Shown: in pieces, positions 46,012 through 58,000 of the stretch | How the letters are laid out: every line of letters starts with the position of its first letter | Position numbering within the stretch: position 1 is the first letter of the stretch | Source: Topomyia yanbarensis | Lineage: Eukaryota > Arthropoda > Insecta > Diptera > Culicidae | NCBI RefSeq assembly: GCF_030247195.1 | Contig: NC_080672.1 | Span: forward strand, 251,587,556 to 251,651,555 | Length of the DNA stretch: 64,000 nucleotides | Direction: 5' to 3' | Notes under the pieces: model-generated | What the model was told of the DNA's origin: nothing | Database searches by the model: none | Seen by the model: the letters and a program-made list of their open reading frames with translations, nothing else | Position numbers and translations under genes: made by a program

Positions 46012-46290
46012 CTACTGTCCACCACCAGATGGATTCTTCTCCGCAGCAATCCTGATGATAGGCCGTTGAATTTTTGAATTGGTCACAAATTCATGAAAGT
46101 AGATGTTCTCCGGCCAAGAGTCTTTGGACAGAGCCTTATCTCTGCATGATTTGCTAACGCCAACTTTGAAGGTGATGAAGCTTAGAGATGAGAGATCCTT
46201 GTCCTTAGGAACTAGGCGAACTATTTTTGGTTGCATATCCTTTCCCAGACAATCTTTCAATCTTTCAATCTTTCAAATTTCAATCTTGCA
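46012..46290 (-). pseudogene. LINE ORF1 C-terminal fragment
   Basis: About 83 codons before a stop at 46012: PKIVRLVPKDKDLSSLSFIT then FKVGVSKSCRDKALSKDSWP and ENIYFHEF. The pattern LVPKxxxLSxLSFISFKVGV...LxxxTWPxGIxFREF is characteristic, as I remember it, of the ORF1 C-terminus of insect non-LTR elements of this type. The 5' part including any zinc-finger region is lost by truncation. It lies 50 bases before the ORF2 frame. Confidence 0.65.
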
Positions 46291-46915
46291 TAATGATTTA
46301 ATTGTGTGAGGGTCTTCAAAATTATACCTGCAGCGTTTAACCATCAAAAAGGCAAGCGGGTTTCAGAGGCCCGGCACGTTACAATTTTGTAGTTGCAAAA
46401 AATGTGTATGCAATATAAGCTTGGGCATGGAAATTTTGATAAGTAGCTTTGAAATCTATAACAAAAATAAAGAATTGTGAAATTTTCATCTATGGAGTAA
46501 TGCGCAGCTATGTTTGAATTTTTTACATGCACAAAAAGGCAAGCCGGGCCTGGCAGGCCCGGAGTGCATGCAATATTTACTAGGAATACCACGAGTTTTA
46601 TACATTAATATTTATCTGAAAAAAACATTTTGATGAGTTCATCTTCATATTAGTTGGAATTTTTTCATGTTTTGATTGATTTTATCTTTTTACCTTTTCC
46701 TATAAGAAAAAAATCTTGAAAGTGAGCGAATTCTATACATTTCTTTTATAAGAAATGTAAAACTAGCATACGATAATGACGTGTGTCATATTTTTAGGTA
46801 AATACTTTTATTTCACCCACTGTGGTCTACTTGACAATTATTTGGATACAACATAACCTAACTCTGTCGTTATTGTCTATTTTTGTTGTCTATTCTTTGT
46901 GTTATAGTTGTCGTA
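46291..46915. other. Nothing recognised
   Basis: Two GGCCCGG words with GGCAAGC at 46350-46375 and 46545-46562 are possibly a short inverted or direct repeat; nothing else. Confidence 0.35.
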
Positions 46916-46956
46916 ATTATTTAAATTGTAAGATCTAAAAGTAACAAAAAATTGAA

Positions 46957-47550
46957 ATGGCTATAAGACGATATGCACATGTTTTCAATCGTCTCAAAGA
47001 ATCTGAAATAATGGAAGAAATTCGAACAAATTCAACAGCAGACGATTCCGAAACTGATTTGCAAAGCGAGGAAGAAGATGTGAATGATACTGCTTCCGAC
47101 GATTAATCTGATGCAGACTCGGAAGAAAAATCTGAATATCTACTCCGGTTATACATCAGAAGAAATTAATAGCAACCCAGAAACATTTATTGGTCGTGTT
47201 CAAACGAAATATAGCAGCTTGCAATATATTGTTGCAAGTGACAGTTTTAGAGTGACGAATCGAAATACGACTACACGATCAGACACCGCGTATATGTGAT
47301 AAAAGCATCGAAAAGTTCAAATCGCAGCAATTGTACGATTCGAAAGATGCACGGAGAAAGTCCTTTCCAAATGGTATTCAATATTCAATCTGAAACGCGA
47401 CTAAAATGTTGCAGCTGGTTGAATTTTAAAAGTTGCACGTGTGAACACGACCATACGTTCATATCCTGGAACACGCAGGAAAGTATCGCCTCCAAAAATT
47501 TCACTAGTATAGGAGTGTTCCTCGTACCTTACCGATTAGTTAAATAAATA
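46957..47550 (+). pseudogene. Possible piggyBac-like transposase N-terminal relic
   Basis: Frame 1 opens with ATG at 46957: MAIRRYAHVFNRLKESEIME, then an acidic Ser/Asp/Glu run (DDSETDLQSEEEDVNDTASDD) before a stop at 47104. In a shifted frame the acidic run continues and then ETFIGRVQTKYSSLQYIVAS follows. An acidic N-terminus followed by TFIGRDxTxW is how some piggyBac-family transposases begin, so this is compatible with that family. The catalytic domain is not found. A TTAA-bounded element lies 200 bases further right but may be independent. Confidence 0.35.
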
Positions 47551-47759
47551 ATATAATTTTTCTATGGAAAGTTTTTCTTAAAAAAATCAAGTTTTGAGGT
47601 CTAAAAATTTTGATAAAAAATCCTTAACTACCCAGTAATCCAACCAATGGTACAGCTTTTTTCGACATGCCGAACATCTCATCCAACCCTGATGATCAGC
47701 GTTTGCAAAAGGAAGAAAAGTAAAAGCTAAGCGAATTTGTGCCATTTAAATAAGTTTAA

Positions 47760-48573
47760 CCCTAGAACGTTGCACTGGGGTATAAATTCAGCATTCTTTG
47801 GAGCCATGTGAAGACGAGAATTCGGCATTTACCGACCTGGAACTCTAATAATAATTCAATTTAGGAGTTCCTAGTAAGAGTAGGAAAAGGTGGTATAGCC
47901 AGATTGCTATAGCCTTCGTGAAAGCAGGTGTTCAAATACTGGTTGTTTTACTACGTAAGTAACAATTAGTATTATATAATCGTTTTTGATCATTTATTCA
48001 ATTATTTTAATTCAATTTTATAGTAGAAAAAAATCGTTCTTATTTTTGCTGATTTTTATCGTTTTATTGTGTATAGTTTTTCAAAATAATGGCTTGCAAG
48101 TATAATTTGCACACAGTAACTGCTGTAACAGTAACGTTGCGTGTTACTAATGTATTATTGGTCAGAAATATTTTTTTCATTTCGATTTACACTTCATTTT
48201 GTGGTATTTAACCCGATTTTTAAACAATCACTCTTCCAAATTATTACACTTTTTAAAAATATCGAAACTCAATTTTATGCCGTTTCTAGACCATTCTTTC
48301 AACTTTTAGAATGATTTGATTTTTTTCAAATCGGTTGAAAATTCGCAAAGTTATAGCAATTTTTGTGAAAAAAGTCAAAACAGCGATTTATGTATCATTG
48401 ATTCAATAAATTCCGTACTTTCACTTACATAAATGTTCACGCAATTAAAAAACGAAGGAAATGATGTATTATACATTTCTTTTATTTGCATTTTTACGTG
48501 CGAAAACTGCTATCAAACGCGTGGGGTACGTTTGTACCCCAGTGCAATGTTCTAGGGTGTAAACGTTCTAGGG
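47760..48573. mobile_element. piggyBac-type non-autonomous element
   Basis: 814 bp bounded by TTAA at 47756-47759 and 48574-48577. The left end begins CCCTAGAACGTTGCACTGGG. The right end, reverse complemented, begins CCCTAGAACGTTTACA, then repeats CCCTAGAACATTGCACTGGG. The outer 11 bases match and the right end carries an extra 16-base copy, so the termini are asymmetric. The interior is AT-rich with no coding. Confidence 0.8.
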
Positions 48574-48794
48574 TTAAGTATTTAATAACCCAATCCTATC
48601 TCAATATTACACTCCCAATTGAAGGTTTGTAGAAATTTCAGATCTTCAATATTCAACTTCGCTTAAACTCACCTGCTAAAATTTGTGTAATTCTTTTTAT
48701 CATTTTTAATCAGGAGGTTCTGAGCGTAGTGACAGGGCACCAGATCAGACCATAACGGATTAAAGAAGTTTGACTCTTAAATTTATTCGTCAAT

Positions 48795-48925
48795 TTTTTC
48801 GGGTTAGAAATACTGCTTCAGGAGAATCTCCAACCCTATAAGCGGGAGTGGGAATCGATCCCAGGTGCGCTGCGTTCAAGGCAATCGATTTACCAATTAC
48901 GATGTTCCCCCCCCCCCCTTTCGTT
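48795..48925 (-). mobile_element. tRNA-derived SINE, copy B
   Basis: Read on the minus strand: a G run (C run 48908-48918 on plus), GGAACATCGTAATTGGTAAATC (A box near TAATTGGTAAA), GGGATCGATTCCC (B box), then a body ending TATTTCTAACCCGAAAAAATT. The ending and box spacing match the copy at 28771-28906, though the two are diverged. Confidence 0.65.
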
Positions 48926-51900
48926 ATGCTTCCTTATAAATGAGAAGAGTTGCATCTAGAGAATTGACGGATTTCGATAGTAACGTTCGTAAGTTTCATT
49001 ACTTCATTACTAAGCCATGCGTCTTGATAAGTATTTCCTTGTAAAGTTTTTGGATAGGGGTTTCGCACCTTTTACAAATATAGTTTAGAACGTTTCATGA
49101 TTTTCTGGATGAAGCAAAAATTTACCTTGAATTTACTAGCGACATTCTGGATTAATATACCATTGGTGCTTTCATTCCTTGAATTTTTAAATGTGCACTG
49201 GTTGTTGGTTACAAAAATCACATTCAAACTAATTATTTAAACGATAGATCGTAGTATTGTCTGTGTGTGGGAGCATATTATTTGAACTTTTAGCCTCAAC
49301 CGCCCTTCTGTTTGGAAATTTAATTTTCATGACTATTTGGTCGGTCACCTAATATCATCAGAATGCATTATGCAATAAATTTTAAGTTTCTTCCTAAGCA
49401 CAATTCTGCCGACGGGCCTGGAATACTCGCATATCATATGTTTCATGTTATCACGACATTCAATTGGCAATGCAATGTACAGTTTTTTTTAATCCACATA
49501 TAAAGATAAGTCGTAAAAACCTCTTTCACGGGAGAAGCCCTGTTTAACTTGAATGTAAATATCAGTACAGTCGAAACACACAGCTTGAACCCATAACTTC
49601 GACCCAACGAACGCATTCGATTGATACGTTGGTGACAGGTGATTATAATTTTCTTAAATCATTCCATATTTGAGTATCAAATCAAATTTGACACAAGATC
49701 TTGAAACCCTTCAGTTCCGGCTATCATCCAGCTGACCGTCCTCCTAACTAACCTCCGGTAACGTTAAGTTTGTGATCGATTTCACACCCTAGGTGTGCTG
49801 AATAAATGCTTGAACCTGTGTCCGCCATTAATCATGTCGCTTAATGTGATTCATGTTTCGTAGTGCAACTCAATGCAGTTCTTTTTTAAACCATAGTGGC
49901 CGCATCTGTTTATTCAAAATTTCGACAACCTGACATACAAGCCGTAAATTGAATTTGCAAAGTTCCTAAGCACGAACTGCCGCAAACATTCGTTATCGAA
50001 CAATTAAATAATTATCGAAATTACTAATTAACGACGCCAATAATAATACTGGTTGATAATAACTGTCACCAAGTTACGAGCGGCATCGGTGCCTACTAGA
50101 TGGGAAAGACGGGGTACTGGGTTAGCGCAGCAGGTAATTTGTGTTCAAGAGATAGTGCACTTTTTCCATTCGTATATACTCAAGGCTGCAATTTGCCCGG
50201 TAGGTGCAGGCTTAGAAAGCCTGAGCGTAAAAAATACCGGGTAATAAAAACACATATCACGCGTACACACCATTAACATGCATGTACATATAGTTATTAT
50301 AATCGCAAATGAATGTCATTTTGTGTCCATTGAGACGATCGGGCGCGTTATGCTGCCCAGTTTACTTCGATGATTAGCCAGGGGTCATCAAATGCGCGTA
50401 AAACACTCAACCCACTGTAGAAATATAAGGAAAATTTTTAACTAACAATTATATATCCAATTTATCTCTAAACATGTTCCTTCAGAAAAATTCTATGATT
50501 GATGGAGCTTTAAATTGACATATCCTTTTTTGTGTACTTTACAAAGTTTCCTAACTTAGTATTATCCAATCATTTATTTCTGCTTTATTTGACCAAGTCC
50601 ATCGTTTGACAACTGCATAACAGCCAGAGAGTGAAACCGATTTTACCCCCATCGGGTAGTACTAACCAGGCTAAAACAGCAGGGAATTTTCATCTGGGTT
50701 GCGGTTCGATATCATCATCATCGTCCCATCTCACCACCGTTGGGCCGTGTACACATGTCCATCGAAGGACATCAGCTGCTGCGGACTGACAGCCATAAAT
50801 CATTATAATTAATGCGAAATGAATACTATTATGGCAGAAAAATAGCCTACTGAAGTGAATTATTTTCACACCAAATGTCGGATATTTGAGATGGAATAAT
50901 TGGTCAAAGCAGGCAGAGGTAAACAGAGATATATATTCTAGCGTCAGCTCAATTCACCTTCACACAAACTATAAAGTTTTAAAGTAGCTCACGACAACCG
51001 TACCGTAAAATAGATGCAAATCACACCAAACTACTTCCAGAGAATCTGTACAGCAAATCAAAAACAAGCACGCCTAGCAAAACTTTGCACAACAGTTGTC
51101 AAAGTTCGCCTTTAATACAAACAGTATACCATGCTCGTTCCTTTGCTTAATGCTATTGATTATTATTCAAGTTATTCAAGCAAACAGACAACAGCTGAAA
51201 GAACGAGACAGCCTGCTAGCAGAGGAAACAAGAATTTCATCTAAAAGTTTCTTGCTGAACCTATTTTCCCGACAGACTGAACTAAAATCCCTCCCAGCGA
51301 AGCTCAGATCTGTACCCCGAGCAGTGCCGACCACCAAATGGCTGTTCTCTCAGACAACATCAATTCCACGTGCGAGAGGTTGTACAGCGCGGGGGGGGGG
51401 TCAGAAGAGGGAGAGAAACATTTTAAAACAAGGACGGAACGAGCGTGAAACTAAATTCATTTTCCGGTGGAGTAAAAGTTTTCCTTTCGCACAGGAAAAG
51501 TCACTGCTTGTCTTCACCGAATGCTCCTCCGGCAGCATCAGCTTTCCTTAATAAATTCCGTCTTCGCTTTACTTCCGACGCTCAAAACCTGAAGCCAGCC
51601 GGGACATACTCACGGGCCATAAAAATGAATGTGAAACAATAGATTTAATAGTGGTTCTACAGCTACTACTACAAGAAAAACTTTCTCCATCGTCCTTGGT
51701 GAGTAACGCGACGACGCCGACTAGAGCGACGACGAGAACGACGACGACGGAAAGCTTTTGACATTTTCTATAAATTTCAATTAAGCTCAACACATGTATC
51801 ATCCCTGCATGATTGTATAGCTTCTCCATCCCGTTCTTCCCGACGGAACACAGCGCTGAGTGTGGCTGGAGTTCGCACGCGCGCACTTTAAATTCCAACA

Positions 51901-52814
51901 TGGCTCGTATCACACATCGGTTCTCGTGTTAAACAACTCCACCAGGGCCAGTAAAAAATCAGCATGCCATCACAGCAAACTGTTCAGTGATCATCATTGG
52001 CACGGCATACCGCGACGGACGACGGATGGGATTTTATTTTCGAGTAATCGGGAAATGCGATTCGCCTGCTGCGTCCCCATCCGCCGTTAGCTTAGGTCGG
52101 TTTAATTTTAGATAAAACTATGTCATGCATTTTTTCACCCATCTCCGTCGATGCAATAAAAGCGACAAATTGAGGAAAACCGGAGGGGCAATTGAGCGAA
52201 AAATTAGCACTGACATGTTGGCGGTGTGGAGAACTGACCGAGAAAATCTCATCGAATTTCGATCGAGTGGTCCGTTGTTTTGGTTACACTTCTAAACAAG
52301 CAAAAAAATCATCCCCTGCTGCCCGTGGGGAGGTATGTAGGTATGTTGATAATACATTTACAGTCTAGTCACAAACAACGCTGCGGATGTTGACGCGGTC
52401 GGTGAGCAGTGAAAAGTCAACGGTTGCTTGTTTGGCAAAGCTGATAATCACATTATTGGCAGCTGTTCGGGCAGGGTTGAACAGTGGTATTTAGGTACGG
52501 TGAACATTCATGATCCTCTTGTGAGGTACTGATTTTATGTAATTGTTTTCTAAAATTAAACTGAACCTTGAGTTTGTAGGATGTCAACGAGAATGAAGCT
52601 TTCTTTTTCGCGTAATTTTCTTCGGGTTTTTTTGGCTAGCAGAGAGTAAACTACATTTGACACTTAGATTATCGAACGGGAGATTGTCGAACTTAGTAGG
52701 CTTCCTAGACGTAAGACTACAATGTAAATTGTCGTATCTTCTACAAATTATGTGTAATAATTCAACAAGTGAATTAAGCACAGACAAATAGACATGACAC
52801 GGTATGTTATGTCG
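48926..52814. other. Iroquois upstream intron or intergenic DNA
   Basis: No gene or element recognised. 51396-51405 is a G-run. Open frames up to about 150 codons (51096-51551 plus; 51569-51913 minus) show no family resemblance, and none contains the conserved Iroquois N-terminal Cys block. Confidence 0.4.
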
Positions 52815-52964
52815 TTTTTCATTGAAAAACACCGGGGCAGTGGATTGCACTGGTTTTGCACTTTCTAGCAGAAATGGGAATGAAACACGTCTAGTGGCCT
52901 GCTGTTCTGCTAGAAAATGCAACACCAGTGCAATCCACCACCCCGGGGTTTTTTAATGAAAAAT
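52815..52964. mobile_element. Foldback element with ~60-bp arms
   Basis: Left arm 52815-52873 and right arm 52905-52964 are imperfect reverse complements, for example CAGTGGATTGCACTGG pairing with CCAGTGCAATCCACCA and TTCTAGCAGAA with TTCTGCTAGAA. The loop is about 30 bases. MITE-like; no target duplication identified. Confidence 0.7.
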
Positions 52965-53184
52965 CACATTAGTGTGCAGGATGAACCAATAAATGCAGAT
53001 AGATGAACAAAACTTTGTAAAAAGTCGTCTTGAATTGATGATAATCGTTTATCAATTTTAAATTGATTAAAGATGTTCCTTCTATTCCGTTGCTAAATGC
53101 AAATTTACAGTCGAAAATAAATGGTCGTTTGGTAGCATTTCCTTCTTTTTCTAAATGTAAACTAAGACCAATTTTCTCCTTTTA

Positions 53185-53285
53185 AAAGTTAGTTGAGCAT
53201 AAAGTAATGTTTGTTTCAAAACAAAATTGCAAAAATTCGCAATTTTGCTTTGAAACAAACACTATAGTTAATTAACTAAAACTTT
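53185..53285. mobile_element. Small palindromic MITE
   Basis: The core stem is GTTTGTTTCAAAACAAAATT (53209-53230 incl. GC) against its complement at 53239-53260 with one mismatch, 8-base loop. Outer flanks (AAAGTTAGTTGA and TTAATTAACTAAAACTTT) continue the symmetry less perfectly. Confidence 0.6.
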
Positions 53286-53798
53286 GTGTGATAATTAATA
53301 GTGCGTTTCTGCATTTGACAATCTTACGAATTGCTATGAAACATCTTTGTGGAACATGTCAAGCTTAAAAAGCTTAGAGAAAAGGTTATAAGGAAACAAA
53401 CAATTTTCGAGGCCGCTCCCTCTGTACCTAAAAGACAATGCAAAGTTTGTGTTTTCGTCAAAGTATGATGTACGAGCCGATTGCAACCAAAACGCGACTC
53501 GGCTGGATTATTCACGGAGTTTCGTTCATCGAAGGAGCTTTTGTGTGAAATAGCCATAAAACTCAGACACGTTCTTGTAGCAATCCAAGTTTACAGAAGG
53601 GAGAGAAATATCTTTACTGCATGACAGACCATGCTATGAAAATTCGACTGCCTAGCAGCACATCTTTTGTTTTAAGGCAGTTTCACTGCCTGTAGAGGTC
53701 AGGACGAAGAAACAGACGGAGTTAGGCCAAGAATTGCGAGCGAAGGTAGAATATTTTTTTCCTTTTTATTTCGACTAATAAATAATCACATTCTCTTT

Positions 53799-54138
53799 TT
53801 TACTTTTTAACGATATTCAATTAGCTAGAGATTACTTGGTAGGAAAAGTTATGAAAATTTAGAAACATAGTGCTCAAGTGAGAGCAAGGATGAGAAATAT
53901 ACAGATCGGAAAATTAGAAGTGGCAGGGTCATTAGAAACAGGTTTAAAATCATGCAGGCTATTTTTTTGTCTTCTGTTGGCATAAGCTTAGTAGGCATAA
54001 CTACGAATCACTCAAGTCTACCAACATGCCTCCTAGTAGAGAAAGACTTGTCCCTCTTTGCCGTGAAAACCGAACTAAATTTTCATAACTTTCCCAGCTC
54101 AGTAATCTCTAGCTAATTGAATGTCGTTAAAAAGTAAA
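53799..54138. mobile_element. Foldback MITE with ~64-bp arms
   Basis: Left arm 53799-53862 and right arm 54075-54138 pair over about 57 of 64 positions (e.g. GCTAGAGATTACT with AGTAATCTCTAGC). The inner spacer is about 212 bp. It lies just before the visible start of a mariner-type transposase relic and may have been inserted within it. Confidence 0.7.
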
Positions 54139-54249
54139 GAAGATAGATTACTTCCGATAGAAGGTATGTCAGAAAGCTGTCGGACAAAGAGTTGCAAGCC
54201 TCACAAGAACGAGTATCTTCTGTTGTTGCCAATATTAAACCTAAATAAA

Positions 54250-55040
54250 ATCCGGAGGGTAAGAATCGTGGGCGACACTGTTTCAAAAACCGATGGCGTA
54301 TCGCTTAACTCTCTGACGCCTTCAGTATACATGCTTTCCAGTTCAGAGAATTCTTTGCAAATGGTCCAAAAATATCAGAACTATCAGAGTGTCTTTCGTT
54401 CAGAGAGCCAAGGACCGGGAGAGACTGCATACGTATAAAGTGCAGAAGCCTCAAAATCGTGACGAACGAAAAAATACGGTGGGAAAGTTACGGGCTCGGT
54501 AACTGTACATCCAGATTTGACTTACGTCAAGGCGGACTTCTGGCAGCTTCCGGAACTGCTATTGTTCACCGCCCAGCACAAGTTTGATATTCCGGAGGAA
54601 GTAAGGCAGCAGAAACATTAAAAGTTTGCCAATAAATGCATGATTTGGCAAGCGATCTGCCCTTTGTGACTACCGGTACTATAAACGGGCAGATCTACCT
54701 CAAGGAGTGCCTACAGAAGCGTCTGCTTTCTCTGTTGATGCAACACGAGAGCCCTAAGATTTTGTGGCAAAATTTAGCTTCGCGCCACTATTAAAATTTT
54801 GTTCTGGAATGGTACAAACCCAACGGGACCACTATCGACATGGACATGGACCCCCCACCCCCAACACCGGAACTAAGATCCATCGAATAATACTGGGCAA
54901 TTATGTAGTATCCCAGGGAGGTTAGATCTGAGAAAGACATGAAGAAAAAGTGGGTTTCCGTACAGAAGAAGCTGCAACCAGATGTTTTACAGAAACTAAT
55001 GAGTGGAATTAAGCGTAAGGTACGAGTGTACGGTTGTGGT
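54250..55040 (+). pseudogene. Tc1/mariner-type transposase relic
   Basis: Plus strand. Around 54270-54330 a DTVSKTDGVSLNSLT segment. 54408-54470: AKDRERLHTYKVQKPQNRDE. 54500-54620: HPDLTYVKADFWQLPELLLF then FDIPEEVRQQKH, followed by a stop, and KFANKCMIWQAICP. 54690-54770: INGQIYLKECLQKRLLSLLM. 54760-54860: KILWQNLASRHY in which the usual catalytic Asp of FWPDLASCHY is Asn. 54860-54885: PPTPELRSIE, keeping the catalytic Glu, then YWAI. 54985-55010: KLMSGIKRKVRVYG. The block order is that of a mariner-type DDE transposase. Several stops and one altered catalytic residue; dead. Confidence 0.7.
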
Positions 55041-58000
55041 ATTGTAGTTGAATGAAATAAATATGCCGACAGCTTACTAATGGGTTATGTTTCATTGTCT
55101 GAAAGTTTGAAAAGGATCGGTCAACTAGGTAATTTTCTACAGCGTTTTTTCCGTACTGCAATTTGATGTGGGACATTCTTTAGGACTGATTTCTGTGATA
55201 ATTTTGACAACGGGTTAGGTTTTCAAAATAGTTTCTACAAAATGCGGCTCCATTTTAATGACGGTCAATTTGGTTTAGTAGACAGTCAGAAGCTAAGTAG
55301 ATTGGTACTAGTGTGAATCGAAGCGTCGTCAGATAACGAGAAAAAAACCGGCAACAAACACTGCTATACACATATAGAAAAAATAGTGTAAATTTACGTC
55401 TTCTGACCCTGACATATACGAGCGTCAAAAATGACTGACCTTTAAGTTTGATTTTAATTTTACATGTCGTTGAATTTCGTAAATCACGCAATTTTACTCC
55501 ACATATAGCGTTTGTTCTGAATGGCAGCAAGTGTAATTGTATGTCACTGCGCATGTAATGTATAGGTTTCATGTAAAATTAAACGGAGCGCTGTTCATTC
55601 TTAGGCACAAATCTCCGACTATGTACGGGGAACGTGCCATTTGAGCCAATATATTCTGATTCCTATATTTCGTCATTTCGTGAATTACGGTTTGTTAAAT
55701 TCTGTCATGCTTGCAATTACGTCAACGATAAAACTCATATTTTTTTGGTGTGTAGGCTACCTAAACGCTCCACCAGAACGCAGGAAATATCCCGACCGAC
55801 TAACCCCGAACAACATATTTGCAATCCTAGAACCCAAAATGAAAGAAAAAAGACCAACTCGCCTAGTTCAGAAGTGGGAGCAAATCGTATCAGTGTTTTC
55901 GAGCAATATAGTTTTATCTGTCCCATTTTACGTTGCTAACAATGATGTTTATCTCGTTTACACTCTCTGCTTATTCTTTACTAGCGTCGTTTTTTTCTTC
56001 TCCCGCTTCGCCCAAGTTTGGATAAATATGTGTTTTCCACGCGCTGCTGTGCAGACATCCCTTTTCCAATGGGATGCACACACGACACCGTCGTCGTCGT
56101 TGTCGACGCCGTCGTCGTTCGAAACTGTTTACCGACCAACAGGCCTCGAAAGCTCACTGTCCCAACATATTGTCGTGTTCCGGCCAGGCGGGGGACAGCC
56201 TGCTGGCCGGTTGAAGGAGTGACTGACAAGGTAGACTCTCTCTCTCTGCCAAATTGGTCACCCGGGACCGAACGGAAGTGTACGAGTGTACGAGTGAATG
56301 GGACGGCGACATCCTAGAATTTGTTATAAAATGGTCATGCGCATTTATGGAGCTATTGTGATTCGGAATTGCGAGCAGGCCATCGAGTCAAGCGACAAAT
56401 CTTCTACTCTTGCTCTTCGCCGATCGGAACAAACAGCCGGGTGATGATTCCACAGGGTAAGGGCCTAGAAGGGAGTTGGTAAAGTGTACTACAAAACCGA
56501 AAAGCATATCGTAAGACGTGATAAAACATGGAAAATTTAAATTTTTCCTTTTTCTGAATTTTCACCCGCTTTCGTATTACCATCGAGTTTCCCATTCTCA
56601 CTCTCGGTCCTCGTTGTGTGACGTTGGAATTTCCACTACTGCAGACAGCTAGCTTGAACCACTCGGTTAACACGTGAGAGTGTGTGCCGGTTTTGCATGT
56701 CCCCTGCTCACATTGCTATTGCTTCCACATGGGGGGAATGATACATCTACTGTACACAACACATTAAAGCACTGCACATGAAACATTTTCATCAGCGCAA
56801 TTTTATCTCATGGCCTATACTGTTCTTCTCTCGTCTGCTCCATGGCCTGCTATGCTATGCAACTGCCTGCGGCCGTCCGTTCTGTCGTTTCGTTTCGTCT
56901 GGTATCACTTTAAATTTATTCAATTTATGCATGTGAAACAAAATGGCGGCGCCTAATCGATTAAATTTAATGATAATACAGAATAACATTATGCTCACTT
57001 ACGCTGGGAGGAAAATGATAAATGCGTGCTTGTCTCGGAATTTGGCGAGAAGAAAAGAGGAAGGATAAAATCCAATAACACACTCGCGAAGACGGTCCTA
57101 GTTTTGGCCAGTGTCGCCATCGATATCGTTATCGGTATCGATGGCGCGCCGAACAGGCCGTTCCGTCGTATGCCCATCAGGAATAAATTATTGGCGCTGG
57201 GAAGGGAAGAGTAATAATATTCGAATGCAGCTCGAGGAGGAAGAAAACGGAACTCTGGCAAAACGAAAACTTATCGAATAATCGTAAATACGACGTGCTC
57301 ATGCAATGTCACAGTTGATTTTCCGGTACTTCTTTCATTGAACTGGGTAAAGAACGAAGCAAAAAAAACTTGTTCTCCTGTGTGGGGTGGAAATGTAATC
57401 GCACCAGATTAATCTATGAACACGGCCCCAGGCTTGACAGAAGCAAAACGAAAAGTTTTTTTTACATAAATTTGTTTTTACCTGGCAGAGTTAAGCACAA
57501 ATCAAAAATCAATTAATCTTGTTTAAGAGCTGCGTTTTTGCGCGTTTCAAGGAAGTCAAAGTTTTGCACGTTTTCGGCGGGCGGTGTCTTGCTCCTTCTC
57601 ACTAAGGATTAAGAAAATCAAGAGGCAAATTGACGGTTGCAATGCAAACTAATAAATTTAAATTAATGGTGGCGCTAAATGGCAATGATCTAACGTTTGG
57701 ATCATTACCGTTTTTCGTAGGTGTTTGAGAAGACTTTACGATGTAGTTGCAAAATATCTACAGATTATCAGACGTTAGATACGGAATTTGATTCAGGCTG
57801 ACAGCAGTTACGGAACGATAGCTATTCAAATACTATATTAAAAAAAACACACACACAAAGAGAGAATTTCATCCGTGCTAGTTAGTGTGTTTCTTCCTCT
57901 GCCTCCCTTATCAGTGCATAGGGAAGTGGAGACTGTTAGGAATAATGGCCCTTTTGAAACACCCTCTTCCCCAAGAAACACGCACCCGAGAGGCCATTTG

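Larger units (their letters stand above)
42549..46290 (-). mobile_element. Non-LTR retrotransposon with RT, endonuclease and ORF1 remnant
   Basis: Related to the LINE at 5.4-9.0 kb. The 3' end is a hexanucleotide tail (plus strand GTATTT, 3.7 copies, 42549-42570). Going 5' along the minus strand: RT ORF (stop at 42636), endonuclease in two frames, N-terminal modules, and the last part of ORF1 (46012-46260). It is 5'-truncated near 46.29 kb, where three copies of an 8-base CAATCTTT word (plus strand) mark the edge. Inserted in the long Iroquois upstream intron in the same orientation as the gene. Two frame lesions make it inactive. Confidence 0.85.

Noticed and set aside
49000..49560. Possible I-like LINE RNase H or C-terminal zone on the minus strand
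   Set aside because: Only scattered short resemblances in different frames; no motif long enough to claim.
55641..56222. 193-codon plus-strand frame with a hydrophobic stretch
   Set aside because: Overlaps several other frames of similar length in CpG-richer DNA, has no splice or family support, and lacks Iroquois N-terminal features.
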